DNA of 64,000 bases. Origin: Branchiostoma floridae. Taxonomy: Eukaryota > Chordata > Leptocardii > Amphioxiformes > Branchiostomatidae. The stretch lies in the NCBI RefSeq assembly GCF_000003815.2, contig NC_049993.1:7007207-7071206 (forward strand), given 5' to 3'. Positions 9,637-23,300 of the stretch are shown here, piece after piece. The notes below the pieces were generated by a model, which had not been told where the DNA came from, did not search any database, and saw only the letters and a program-made list of their open reading frames with translations. Each line of letters opens with the position of its first letter. Within the stretch, counting starts at the first letter, position 1. The position numbers were made by a program, and so were the translations under genes.

Positions 9637-12600
9637 GGCTGCTACCTGTACTGTAGGAAATATCTATTGTTATCATAATATGCATAACCGGCATTGCATG
9701 GAATAGCCCAAGAAAAAATAATTCTAATTCCATACATGTGCCTATACCCTTGTAATATATATAATTGTAATTGCGCTGAATAGTCCCAAATAAACATGTC
9801 TGATTCCACGTGCCTATACCCTTGTTAAATCCTAATATGGCTGCGAAGAAAGATGAAAAGGAAACTCTGATGCGGAAATATCTGTATGGTTACGTAGCCT
9901 CAACGTCACTAATGTAGAGGCCGCCGAAAAAAAAGTACCAAGAGGCTGCGTTTTAGTCCGATAACCTCGCACATATTCGGCCCTTTGCATTGTAACAATT
10001 AGAAGTGGAATAGTCTGTTCTGTGCACAGTAAAGTGCAAACTTGGCAAACACTACGCCACAAATTTGGCACCACGCCAAAAATAGAATGTCTATTGCTGC
10101 GTCTCTCCTATCTCAGAGTATGAGTTACGTTTAGGTGCATATCATCTTGTCAGCAAGTGTTCGTAATACCTGTTTCGTCCTTACAAAAACAAGAAAAAGA
10201 GGAAAAGACAAGCAATAGCAAAACCTTGCAAAACACCAACAAAATGTATCTGAATTAGAGCGTTCGTGCATGTTAACCAGGATTGTTTTTTTCCAGCCGA
10301 TCTAGCCTATTGCCCGATGACTCTCTTTAGGTAGCACACGTAGCAGTGAGAAATGTTCAACAACCAAACGCTTACGTTTGTCTTGAAATGCCACAGAAGG
10401 TGTTCTTCCTTCCTCGTCGAGTAGTGGCTAAAAGTAACTGCGTCACGTCGATTCCAACACGAAAGGTGCGCTGAGGTGTTTACAAAATACCAGAGGTGTG
10501 GCCAACCAGCACCTGAATAGGTAATGGCATCTGTTTATACAACATCACGTGATCAGGTTCAATGTCCTGGTAATAACAAAAGACCAAGCTCTGTATCTAC
10601 ATGTAGGTTCCACCTTGTCTTCTTCATGGTCTCTAACCGGTTCAAACACGTGTCTTGTGATTTTTGGACTTAAGAAGTTATAATAACTTAAGAAGGTATA
10701 GAGACCTGGACAAACTACATGTATAATGACTGCTATACAGAATCAAGGTACTGAGACAGGTACTCTGTTGTGGATATAACATCTGTATGGCGTCTGTGTG
10801 GTTCTTTGTTTTGAACATTACATCTCACTGAGAGCATCAGAGGGCTTAGGCTGTGGTCACATTTCCAAACCAGGATCCGGTCGGCAGCTTTTGGGAAAGA
10901 AAATTAGGGCATGAAATAATTAGTCGTGAGCATAATTCGTATGTATTGATAAACACTTTAATTTTTCGTTTCTGCAAACATCCCGTCCGGGACCCGGGTT
11001 GGTAATGTGACCGCTCAGCCCGCCCCACCCCCACACACTTCCTCATGTATCCCTCGTGAAGTGGGGTCTCTCTCCATATCTAGTATACATGAGATTGTCA
11101 CTATGTAATATGTTAAAGTTGCTATAAAAGTCGGCAATCCGACAAGTATTGATTCTTATTTTATTTCTGCTATGCATTGTTCAAAATCAAATGAAAAGTT
11201 GGGCCTTGTGTATTATGCATTTACATGTATCACAATTACAATATTGATACACTGGTTACACATTCAAACAATGTCTGAAGTGTAAAGTAGATCGAAAGTA
11301 TCGGATTTGTGGACAGTATCGTTTCTACCGCCCCAGACAGAAGTGTCATACCAGGGATAGTTGGAATGTTGTCTGTAACAAGTAGATATGTGAACAATCA
11401 GTGTCAAACATCCCACACGTATCACATACACATAGTTAAACCGTGATTTATTGTCATCACTTGACGCCAGAACGAACGCAATACCGTAGAGAGGGTCAAG
11501 GGCGCAACATTGTTAGTATCATGAGGAAAAAACACGAATTTTATGCTTTATCAAATAAACTTTTAGCTATTTCCTACATTTCGATAAATCAAAAACTTTG
11601 AAGAATTCAAATCGTATTTTCACATCGACTGTACTTACCCTAACCATGGTCCATAATGTTCCTAGCCTGGTTGCAATCAGTAACAGTAACAGTAACCGCT
11701 GGCTCAATGTTTTTTAACGAGTTTGCTCAGTGCAAGAGCATTGGCCACTTCTAGGCACCGAATTACGCTCACTGCAACAGCATCTAAGTTTTCCCTAAGT
11801 AAGAAACATCGAGCTTTGGCAATGTCCACTACCTGACGTAATAGGCCGAAGCAGGGTTACATTTTCACTTGTTGACCACTGTGTTTACCTATATAGCAAG
11901 CGGAAAGACTTAGCCATGGCTTCCTATGGAGGATGGTACCAAGGCTACAATGTTCCAGTCTTCATGGCCGATTTTCGTATCCTTATCTGACATCCGAGTC
12001 AGCGAGCTGGTTACTCGGATGTTCTTGACTTTTCTATCTCTCCCAATCTCAATCTCCGTATCTATGATTATGAAGTTCTAATTCACAGCGCACATCTTTG
12101 CAGGGTTGGTATCATTATGTAGGTTGTCTCCCTACCCTACAAAGCCATACTGTCCTATGGCTTTGTCCTCTATATGATTCGATGGAAGCATATCTTGAAA
12201 TGATACTTTGTTTGAAGTCTCGCACATTTGCACCCAGCAAATTCGATAGTAGCATATCTTGTAATACGACTCTATTTCTAATATCAATAATAGAAATGGA
12301 AAAACCATCTTCCACCCCTTATGGATATGAATTCGGACATGAGCGACTGAAGTCTCTGGGTGTGTAACGTGCGAACTATTTTGAAAATCAGGAAAGACCA
12401 TATACGATGCGCTGGAGTAACAATATACGAAAGTCAGTAACACACGGGTGTTGTCTAAAGCTATTATCCAAATGTCAGTCTAAAAGCCGCTTTGGTTTAG
12501 ATTACGTTGCAAAACTGAAACTGCTGTCTATGACGCCAATTGGCAGAAAACGAACGGGGATAGATCGTTACATGTTGGTGTGGCTATGGATAGATACTGG

Positions 12601-13000
12601 TACGTCGGTAAAATGCATGATTGTTCAAATCAAAGTTTATGAACAAAAATCACAGTTTTACGCCACATTAAGAGAAAAAGTGGTCTTTGAAACTGATGAA
12701 AGTCTAAATGTTGTAGCAGTTTTATCCACCTCCTTTCCAGTATTCCGCTGCTTGTATTAAGTGTAGTTTTCATACCAATGAAAGAAAGGCTATGAACTGT
12801 ATATGTGGCGTTTTTTAACGATATTCAAGATTCAAACATGGATGCTGAACGTTAGCAATCTGATGTTTCGATAAATTCAAAAACTATCAGTGGTTTGTTT
12901 CGATTGTCCCCTTTAATCAAACGTACAGTCCCTGTTAAAAGATACCTGTTCATGTTCTATCTTTCCTGCCCCACCCGAGACGGTAACTTCGCAACGCGAT
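9637..13000. other. Intergenic, between the RTP-like cluster and the myosin gene
   Basis: No coding exon is supported. Segment 10370-10650 resembles the distal half of the RTP flanking units (shared 'aaagtaactgcgtcacgt', 'gatgtca/catcacg' and 'aagaccaagctctgt'-type blocks). It probably belongs to the promoter of the gene at 9636. The reading frames at 12098-12760 have no recognisable domain or exon signals. Confidence 0.4.
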
Positions 13001-13099
13001 CACGGGCGTCCCACTCCCTGTGGACTATTTTGAGAGGAATTACAGAATAAAAGGGAGGCAGCGTGAGAATCCATCCCCACAGCTTCCACTGGATCTGAG
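13000..13099 (+). promoter_or_regulatory. Myosin heavy chain promoter and non-coding exon 1
   Basis: A TATA-like ATAAAAG is near 13047-13053, and a consensus donor (GATCTGAG|GTGAGTG) follows about 50 bases on, at 13099/13100. This predicts a short non-coding first exon at about 13073-13099. Upstream, CTATTTTGAG near 13025 is one or two bases from a MEF2 site and CCCCACCC near 12967 is a CACC/KLF-like box. Both fit a muscle promoter but are short motifs. The first coding exon then has an acceptor at 13501 or 13521. Confidence 0.5.
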
Positions 13100-13583
13100 G
13101 TGAGTGTGGTTGGATTTAACAGTCTCTCTTTAAACGTTTTATTGATTGAGATTATGCTGCTCAGGCGAAACTGTGTTTTGTTAACACCAGATCACTAGTG
13201 ACTTACCCGTTTTTGTATGCTATTTAATGGCAAGTTCAGAGCATACAGTCCCGTAATCACTAACAACGTACACTGTGAAACACTGAATACAAGGTATTTA
13301 TTTTCTGCATTTCTACATTTAATACTGAATGTATCATGATTTATCATGATTGTGCCATACATATCCAATACGCTGTGCCTTTAACAATGTAGATAATTAC
13401 AATAGCTCCATTGTCGTTTACTTACACGATCGCATAAGAATTTTTTTGTGATAAGCATTCTGTACGACTGTCTACAATTTCAACGTACACTTGTCTCCCA
13501 GTGGCCGCTGTTCGTCTCCAGGCTACCGCCTTAAGCTTCTCCCCCTCTTCGGTACGACGTGAGCTCCTCGCCGCCCAGCCACC

Positions 13584-14394
13584 ATGCCTGCCTACGGTCC
13601 CTCCCTCGAGGACCAGCCCTCAGACAAGTTCCTGTTCGGCGACCCGAAGGACATGATGAAGCTGAAGAACCAGCCGTACGACGCCAAGAAGAACGTCTGG
13701 GTGCCCGACAAGAAGGAGATCTTCGTGGCGGCGGAGATCAAGAGCACGAAGGGAGACCAGGTCACCGTCACCACTGCGGATGGACAGGTACTGTGATGTT
13801 GTAACATGGTGTAACTGTATGTAGCTATAGTCCTTTCCACCTTTTCTCTGCAATCGATTTTAGGGGGACCATACAGCGACCGAAATTTAATTTGCGTAAC
13901 CTTTGAATTCATAGTTGGAATATGATGCAAGGTGTTAAAGAAAAGAAGATTCGTCCTTTACCTTTAAATGATTTAAGTGATCAGCCAAATATCTGGCTGC
14001 TCCTGGCACGGCCTCCAGTGCAAAGGCGGTGTTAGGACACAGATTGATTTGAAAAACTGCAGTTCATAAATGACATAAGTTTAACTTAAATCAGAGAAAA
14101 TCACATCTCACATCTTGCCATTATGACACGGCATCTTAGAATTTGCAATTACATTTTGCATAGTAATGTATCAATGCTTTATTTGCCACGTGTTCCATTA
14201 TTGGTAGTAATGATACGATGGTTACGTTTTCTTTACGCCGTTGTTTTCAGACCCTGGCTGTGAAGAAGGAGAAGATTCAGCAGATGAACCCGCCGAAGTT
14301 CTCCTGTGCGGAAGACATGTCGAACATGACGTTTCTGAACGAGGCGTCTGTGCTGGGAAACCTGCGCCAACGATACGATCTCATGCTCATCTAT
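13584..14394 (+). other. MYH: Myosin exons 2-3: N-terminal SH3-like subdomain
   Basis: Exons 13584-13787 (residues 1-68) and 14251-14394 (69-116), both phase 0. The sequence runs from [12 protein letters not shown] through [11 protein letters not shown] and ends with [12 protein letters not shown]. This is the small beta-barrel that precedes the motor core in class II myosins. The exon boundaries match those expected for muscle myosin genes. Confidence 0.9.
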
Positions 14395-17300
14395 GTAAGG
14401 CACACATCTTTGTCAGGATTTAGTGTACTGTTTACTGTTAAGCGAGGGGTGAATCTGAGGTGTAGACTGTGACTTGTTATTAGGGTACCCCAGAAAAAAT
14501 GCAAAAGCATAAGGAAACAAAACCTTTAATTTAGATAAACTCATCGGTAACGTTATCGACATTATTGCAGCCATTGCCCTGCATGTGGTAAGTTCTAAAG
14601 AGATAGCTTGGTCACTGTCAATGATCTGATAGGACATAGAACAACATGACCATGACATTGTAACAAGCAGTTCATAACCTCTAGTTTTTTTATAATTTGA
14701 AAAGACATGAAGGTTGGGAAAGTTGCACTTCGATAAGATTTCGCTAGGTGCGCGACATGACTGCCAGTCACTGTGCATCACCTCATCTCCTCTCATTCTC
14801 TCCTCTCCAGACGTACTCCGGGCTGTTCTGTGTTGTGATCAACCCGTTCAAGAGGCTGCCCATCTACACGGAGCAGGTGATCGACATGTACCGCGACAAG
14901 AGGCGCACGGAGGTGCCGCCGCATCTCTTCTGCGTGGCCGACAACTCCTACCAGAACATGATCATGGAGAGGATGTGCCAGTCCATCCTCATCACGTGAG
15001 AACCTACTCATGTGTTTTAAGCTAAGAACTTGAAGCTAATGAATATAGAGACTGTCTTTTTTTTTTTTGACAAACTTGCTTTATTTTCACCGATGACGGT
15101 CTGTCACATTCCTCAGGGCAATTCTGACGGGTTCACAATCACGGTACTACGGCTATAGGTGTCGCTGCTGACAAATGCGGTCACAACACGTTAAGTATTC
15201 ACATATATACAATGAGGTAAAGGTATTTCATGTAATAGTATAACCGCTGCATTTAGCGCTTGTGGGCAAGAACGTGCAAAGAAAAACATCATCATTCTTT
15301 GCAAAGCACCAAAGTTACGGTATTCAGTACACAGTATTTGGATTTGACTTTTATTTCACTTTCATTCATTAGTGGTGAATCTGGAGCAGGAAAGACTGAG
15401 AACACCAAGAAGGTCATCGCGTACTTCGCAATCGTCGGTGCCACGCGGGCTCCTGTTCCGGAGAGGAAAGTGGTACGTTTTAGCCTGGGGCAATCGTCGT
15501 ACGATGAGTTTATGACAGAAATTTGATGGCAATCACGGTCGTGGATGTGACGAGCAAGATATGTTTTCATGGAAAAGGGTTGTCTTGTATCCATGCCAAC
15601 GCTTGTGTCTGCTACAACGTTGGTGTAAATCGCACGGCAAATGAGATTCCGAAGTTAATGTTCAACTTTTGAGTACACCTCAGGTAGTTACAAGAAACTA
15701 CAGCGGCTACATGTACCATATTGAGATATCTGAGTCTTACTGTCTCTCAATGTTGTTGTTTTGAAACTTTAGGCGACTCTGGAGGAGCAAATCGTTCAGA
15801 CCAACCCTGTGCTGGAGGCTTTCGGGAACGCCAAGACCGTCAGGAATAACAACTCCTCTCGATTCGTGAGTAGAAATCTGCTGTGTTGGAAAGTAGTTAT
15901 GATGATGATGAGTAACTGATGATGAGTCGGAAGACTATCATTATTTGGGAGGCGCTTCAGTAGGATAAAGTATATCAATACACTCGTCTATCTTTGCCTA
16001 TTTAAGTATTAATGGTTATACTAATCTTAGGGAAATGATCAACTGCACGTCCTGTATTGAAATTAAGTTAACCACACATTCGGTGAGCAATGGATATGTC
16101 TTAGTCATCATCGTGTCATCTTCTTCACCAGGGCAAGTTCATCCGAATCCACTTCAACCGCGCAGGGAAGCTCGCCGGCGGGGACATTGAGACCTGTAAG
16201 TTTAGCATCATCATGTGAGCATTGATCATTAGTAGACATTGAAGCCTACCTTTCTGTGTATGCCTTGATAGGTTGGAAAAGTTGAGCTATTATGGACTTG
16301 CAATTTCACTGGGGATTCAAATGTCCACAGCCTATATGTTTGAAAACTTAAAATCATGGAGCCATCATAATAACGCTCTGGCCTGCTGTTCATCTACAGA
16401 TCTGCTGGAGAAGTCTCGCGTGATCTCGCAGTTGCCGGGAATGGAGCGTGGTTACCACATCCCGTTCCAGATGATGTCCAATGGCATCCCTGGAACATCG
16501 GGTAAGTTACATTACAACGGTCTTGTTATGAACGGGCCACAACATTTCTGCAGCAGGGAAACGGCGACGTTTGAAAAGTTATAAGTACGTGAAGGTGATA
16601 CACACATAGTCTCCTCTGCTTACTTGTCTTCAATCACTATCTTAAAATGGTAAGTTGTTACTCATAAGTACAGTACTATATTGCTGAGTTTGTAACAGTG
16701 TGGTTCAAGCGCCACCAAACTGACCGTACTAAACGGCCCTACCTTTTGGCGTGATGGTAAGCGGCGTTAGGTTTCTAAGCTGGCGGCCCGGGTTCTATTC
16801 GTATTCCGGGAGCCAGGAGACTGTTTCTACTTACCTCTTGTGTTTCAAGTTAAATGTTTATTTTTCCTTATCACAGACAAATACAACATGGGCACGGACC
16901 CGTCCGTGTTCAAGTTCCTGAAGGAGGGAGTGTACACCGTACAGAACCTGGACGACGGGGAGGAGTTCCGCATGACAGACGAAGTACTCATCTCCCTATT
17001 GACATATCTTCTCTCTGTGGTTTAAAATTTATAGATGGTAACTTGTGACTAAACAAACGGATGTTTCATTTGGCTTAGCCGGGGTATTCATAAGACAATT
17101 AGTCAATGAATGTGATTTTTTTACCAAGAGGCAAGGCCAAATACTGGTTGATGTCTGTCGCAACGTTACAACTTTGCTTCGCTCAAAGAATTCGAAACAA
17201 AAACCTAAACGAAGGCAGAACATCTGTATACAATTGTAACCGCCTGCACATTGTTTTTCAGGGCTTTGACATTCTGAAGTTCTCCGCGGAAGAGAAAGAC

Positions 17301-20300
17301 AACATCTACCGGATCTGCTCCGGGATCCTGTGGTTCGGTAACACGGAGTTCGTGCAGAGGGGAGACCAGGGGGAGGTCGACAACTATGACGGTGAGCTGG
17401 TCATTTGTTGTCGTACAATCTAATGTGTATCTACAGCACTGTATTCCTTTCAATGCCAACATCGGACGATTTATTCATCTATTGGTTTAGGCTGTTCAGC
17501 ACGGACAGCCAGGACTGCCCAACTAACTTGTGGCTATTACAAAGGGCTAGCCTTGCTGACATAAACAGAGACAATACATCCTGAATTGGACAAGAACATG
17601 ATACGTATCAATAATGATATATTCTCAGTACATAGAAAATAACTTTTATACATATACATGGTGTAAGCGTACATCGTATCTACAATGCCCATGGAATAAC
17701 AATATCTACACCGAGAGGTCAGGGTCAGTGTATACACGTGTATGCGTAAGGGTCGCCTAGACATTCGTCGGACAATAAGGCTTTTAAATTTACTCTATTA
17801 CCTACACACCATGTCTTACGTTGTTCTGATGTTATTGATCAGTTCTGGACAAGGCCGCCACCCTGTTCGGTGTGGAGGGACCGGGACTGTCCAACGCCAT
17901 AACCCGGCCCCGGGTGAAAGTTGGGAACGAGTTCGTGACAAAGGGCCAGACCGGCAAGCAGTGCAACAACACCGTCGGCGCCCTGGCCAAGGCCACGTAC
18001 GAGAGAACTTTCAAGTTCATCGTCGCCAAGTGTAACGAGACCTTGGAGACGGCGATGGAACGTGTCTTGTTCATCGGAGTGTTGGACATTGCTGGCTTTG
18101 AGATATTTGAGGTAGGCGCTTTTGTTTTGAAGATACTTGATGAGAAAAACTTACATCGACTTAAGAACGACGTGTTCATATTCCTTAGTCGATCGCAAAC
18201 ATTGAGGGCTTTAAATCCCTTGGAATTTTTTAAAAACTTTTCGTGACTACTTAGTGATCACTTGAAGCATGCTGTGCTTGTAGTGGCTGAGTCTTGTCTT
18301 CATGACCTTTTGTATATCTATAAACTGATTGGTATAAAGAGAGTATACTAGCCATTTTAATTGATTAACTGTTTTAATTAATGCGAATAATAGCCAACAA
18401 ACATATCTTACAATTCGTCTCTTAGCTGAACAGTTTTGAGCAGCTGGCCATCAACTACACGAACGAGAAGCTGCAGCAGTTCTTCAACCATCACATGTTC
18501 GTGGTGGAGCAGGAGGAGTACAAGTCCGAGCAGATCGAGTGGACATTCGTGGACTTCGGCATGGACCTGCAGGCCTGTCTGGACCTCTTGGAAAGGGTAA
18601 GACGTGTTAGTTACATACCCTGACTAAATTACGGTTCTAGCAGCCTTTCTACTGGTCAGACCCCTAGCAAAAGCAAAACTCCTCTGACAGCGAGAGTATA
18701 TAGTAGAGTAGATTCATCCCTCAAGCTACCGCGACATCTTGCACACTGCAGTCGTCCCTCAGAAAGACATCTGGAGCCGCATAGTTCAAGTTTTGAACTT
18801 TTATTCAGCCTGTCGGCCAAACTAGTTTCGCTATGTACAGCTTCTTCAGTGGCTAGAGGCTAAAAAATCCTCTGACAGCGAGAGGTTACAGTATGCATGT
18901 ATCAGGCGAGATCTAGCAGTTCACCTTTTTTGATTAAGAGTTACCGTTTGGAAGATTAATAGTCATTGGTATTACTATGATAGGTTAAGATTTTTAAAGT
19001 TATAATGTCTACTTTCATAATGTTTTACGTTATATTTTCTTATATCACTGTTTTACTAATTTTGTGGCAAGCCTTTGTGTATAGTTTGAAGCATGTTATG
19101 TGTAAGTTACTTTGGTTGTGCACTAATTTGTAATTCATGTAAGTGTTTGCTATATTATATTGTTTCGTCCATTTCATTTCATTTCATTTCATTTGATGTG
19201 TGTTGCTTATGTCCGACCCCACTCCCACTCCAAGTTCAAACTGAAACTCACCATTAGATGATGTGTTTTCTCTGGTGAAATACATGTAGATAAACAATTA
19301 ACCATTTCCACAGCCACTTGGCGTCCTGTCCATGTTGGAGGAAGAATGCATCGTGCCCAAAGCTACGGACAAAACCTACCTGAACAAGCTGATGACCCAG
19401 CATCTGGGGAAGAACCCAAAATTCGGGAAACCCAAAGCGACCAAGAAGAAGTACCCTGCTCACTTTGACCTGGGTCACTACGCCGGGCCTGTGAGTTATA
19501 ACGTGGACGGCTGGCTCGAGAAGAACAAGGACCCTGTGAACGAGAGCGCTGTTCTCGTACTCAAGGCCTCCAAAATCCCGCTGCTACCGACCATCTGGGC
19601 TGACTACATCACTCAGGAGGAGGCCTCCAGTCAGTAGATATTTTCCAAATTGCACAGAATCCTTATACTTATAATTAGACTCATAAGATCCTTATACTTA
19701 TATACTTAGACTTACAACTTTCGTACGTGTTTAGTGTACTCTCAATAGTAACACCTGTGCAAAACGACCGATACCGCTAGCAAGAGAGGATAATTGCTTT
19801 ATAAGATAAGATGGCACCGTTGATTTCGTTTTTTTCTTTCATTTCCGTAATTTTTACCCAGGGTAGTTCACTCAGTGATTTACACTGCTTTGCAACTGAG
19901 AAACTGCGCAAGAAGGTTTTTTTTTCCGCCAAGAGATGCATTTTTTTATATGTAATGGTTTTGTGATGTTTCTCATTTTAACAGCGATAAAGAAGGACCC
20001 CATGATGGCAGCCGGTGCTGGTGGGGGTAAGAGGAAGAAAGGCGGGTCGTTCCAGACCGTGTCGGCCCTGCACAGGGTAGGAAACATTTTCGTTGAATCC
20101 TACATTAAATGATACATATTACAAAAAGTCGTTAAGCGTACGAGTCTCCTAATTTGAATTCGGGTACATCTCGTTGTGTGATAATGCGATCCGTGCGAGT
20201 TTTTTTCCGTTCGATTTTCAGCAACAGCATGAAATCGACCGACCCGAGCCGACTGTCCACAAGGATCTAGTTATGGCAACATGTAATGTCATACGACAAC

Positions 20301-23300
20301 TGTACTTGTACAGCACATCATAGACCGTGTCCAAACAAGGGCCCTAATATTTGTTGTAGTCAACAAAAAGTGTATTGAATGTGACTGGATCCTTTAACTG
20401 CACAAAGAAATGTGGTTTACCAATGATGATATAATGCCAAGTAAATCTGGTAATGTTTGTTATTTCTTTTGTTTGGGAATGGGTTCCTAGGTAATGATGG
20501 AAGGCTGGTCAGTATGGTTGCCTAGGCATCCATCCATAAAACATCACCAGGCTTACCTGGCGTCTATTATAATTGATGAATGCTCTGCAGCTAGCGCGAT
20601 CTGTTGTATATTCTGTTCAGAAATCCCTAACAAAACTGAATATTTCCCCACAGGGGCAGCTGACTGAGCTGATGAACATTCTGCACGACACGTACCCGCA
20701 CTTTGTCCGCTGTATCATCCCCAATGAGATCAAGACAGGCGGGATCATAGACGGTCCGCTGGTGTTCAACCAGCTGACGTGTAACGGTGTGCTGGAGGGC
20801 ATCAGGATCTGTCAGAAGGGATTCCCAAACAGGAACCTGTACTCGGACTTCCTGGAGAGGTAAAAATACAAGCAGTTTTCTCTTCTTTGTTTTTTTACAA
20901 CGATTAATCTACAAATGGTGCACGTCCCGTATTGGTAGAGGAGTACAATTTGTACTGACGAAAGCCCTCCCCATCTAACAAGCATTAGTCAGCCATAAAC
21001 CATCGAATTAACACATGGTTAAGATGGTGATTCGTAAATGTAACTGCATTGTAGATACATGTAATGTAATACCGAAGTTTAAACACTAACTGTAAGTAGC
21101 TTCATACTGTTTCTGTCAGACGATATCAACAAAGCTTTCTTTGCTGTCAGGGATTGATACACCCCTTCTCCAAAAAAACACACACGAGTCTTGCTAACGT
21201 TCCATCGTGAATTGCACCCACCTTGAATGATAACAACAACTCGATTAATTGTATACATTACAACTCCCCAGGTACTCTGTGTTGGCGCCTCACATCTTTG
21301 CTGACGGGCGCTTCATACAAGGGAAGGAAGGCTGCAAAAAGATCCTGGAGCATATAAAACTGGACACCAAGAGATACCAGATCGGACTCAACAAGGTATT
21401 CGGTTCCTTAGAGAGGAATAATGACAGGACATACTGATTATTAGAATTATATCATATCATATCATATCATATCATATCATATCATATCATATCATATCAT
21501 AACATATCATATCACGTATCACAGTATAGTTATTCTTCATCTCTACTATTTGCATACATTATGCTAGTATTTACATTTAACATAAAACAAAACAGTTCAC
21601 GGATCATTTAGCCTGGAAAATCTTCAGGCAATGAATGTAGACGTATTTTTATTATACGGCAAAAGGGACCTCCAGGCGATATTATTGTTATAATGATAAT
21701 CATATACAGTACGTCTGCAGACTCAGCTATCCTCCTTCACAGACTTCTGCCAGGAAAAGGAGTTTGCCGAGGAAGGTAGTTTGCCGAGGAAGGGATTTTC
21801 GCCCCGACTTTAAACTCCCTTCCGCGAAGGCTAAGAGCGTTTATACGCTTCCCCGGAAAGTTTGACGTGGAACTTCAAGGGAGTTTTTCCGCCTCTCAAG
21901 GAAAACTACCCTTCTATACAAACTCCCTTCCTCGGCAAACTCCTTTTTATCTGGCATGAGAGAACGTAAGCCAACTTTGAAAGTAGCAACCCGAAGTCTG
22001 CGAAGGAAGTTAGCAGAGTGTGCAGACGTGCTGTATATGAACATCACTATGGCAGCAATGGAGGTCCCTTTGCAGCAGTACGCCTCGAGATTTCCCCCCA
22101 CCCCCTCATAAAATAAAACCTGCTCCGCTCGAACTCTGTGAAGGATTGTTAACACTCTGCCACGTAATCACAGGTGTTCTTCAAAGCCGGCACGCTGGCC
22201 ATGCTGGAGGAACTGCGGGATGACCAGATCACTAAGATCATGACGTGGATGCAGGCCAGAGCCCGGGGGATTTTACAGAGGAATATGTTCTGGAAAATGT
22301 ATAAAGCAAAGTAAGTATGGCGGTCAATGCTCCTTCTCAATGTTACAGAAATCTATTTGAATTTGTGTTTGTCGAAGTAGTGGCCAGTTATTGCATATGA
22401 CAGTAGACCGTACTTTATGTGCGTTTTTTTTAATACAGCAAGAATAGCAATAGTTCTCTGTGTTCTAATGTTGTATTGGTCGGAACCCCTGCAGCTGAAA
22501 TCAGAATACGGGCTTAACTGAACGAATACATTAACACCTGTCTCAACAATGACCACTCTAGGAAAATTGACACAGTAGATAGGCAGGCCCAATTTAGACA
22601 CGATTCTTAATGTACATATGTATGGGTCAATGGGGAACTGATCTAAGGGACCACAAACAATGGTCAAGTTGTCCTTATACAGAGATGGTTAATAGAACAA
22701 GTTTAACTGTATGGAACTCTTCAACTTTTGCCAGACATGCGACTCGGGTCCTGAAAGCCAACATCAAGGCGTGGTTCCGGCTGAAGACCGACTGGTGGAT
22801 CATACTGTACCAACTACTCAAGCCTCAACTCACAGGCAGCAAGGCTGAGGAGGTATGTCCTTTCCTATCATAGCATGCAGTTTCAAGCTAACATTACGTC
22901 GAAGTTTGACATCAGGAAAGAACATACATAGTACAAACGTTACTCAAGCTACTGGATGCGGTTTGTAAACGGCCAGACGTTTCAGATAGCATCGCTTTCA
23001 TCAGTGACTGAGAAACAAACGTACGTTTAGTACGGTATATAGTTGGTAGAGTTTATACGAATCTGTATGTCTGCTTGTATCGTATGACGGGTAAGCGTCG
23101 CGAGTTCGAGTAAAACACACCAGTTCATGTACATGTTTAATTACGCCTAGGTACATGCTGCGTACATTCATTTTGTAATGGCGTACAGACACAGTTCATT
23201 CATGTAACAGTTTGCAGAATATGATTTGTTGTAAATCTGCAGTATCTCAAGGAGACGAAAGTCCTAGTCGTGGCAGAAGAAAAGAAGTACGAGAAGACAG

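Larger units (their letters stand above)
20654..22852 (+). other. MYH: Myosin exons 15-18: SH1/SH2 helices, converter, neck
   Basis: Exons 20654-20859, 21272-21395, 22174-22310 and 22735-22852. The first holds [10 protein letters not shown] and the [13 protein letters not shown] motif with the SH2 and SH1 cysteines at about 702 and 712. The usual RKG after SH1 is QKG here. The third carries the first light-chain-binding IQ-like motif ([11 protein letters not shown]). The last carries the second plus the invariant head-rod proline in LLKPQL (about 845). Confidence 0.92.

Noticed and set aside
12098-12760. Overlapping small frames upstream of the myosin gene
   Set aside because: No domain, no exon signals, AT-rich composition and no paralogue in the window.
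13559-13804. Alternative-frame peptide over myosin exon 2
   Set aside because: Shadow of the real coding frame starting at 13584; Arg/Pro/Gly-rich as expected for an off-frame reading of GC-rich exon DNA.
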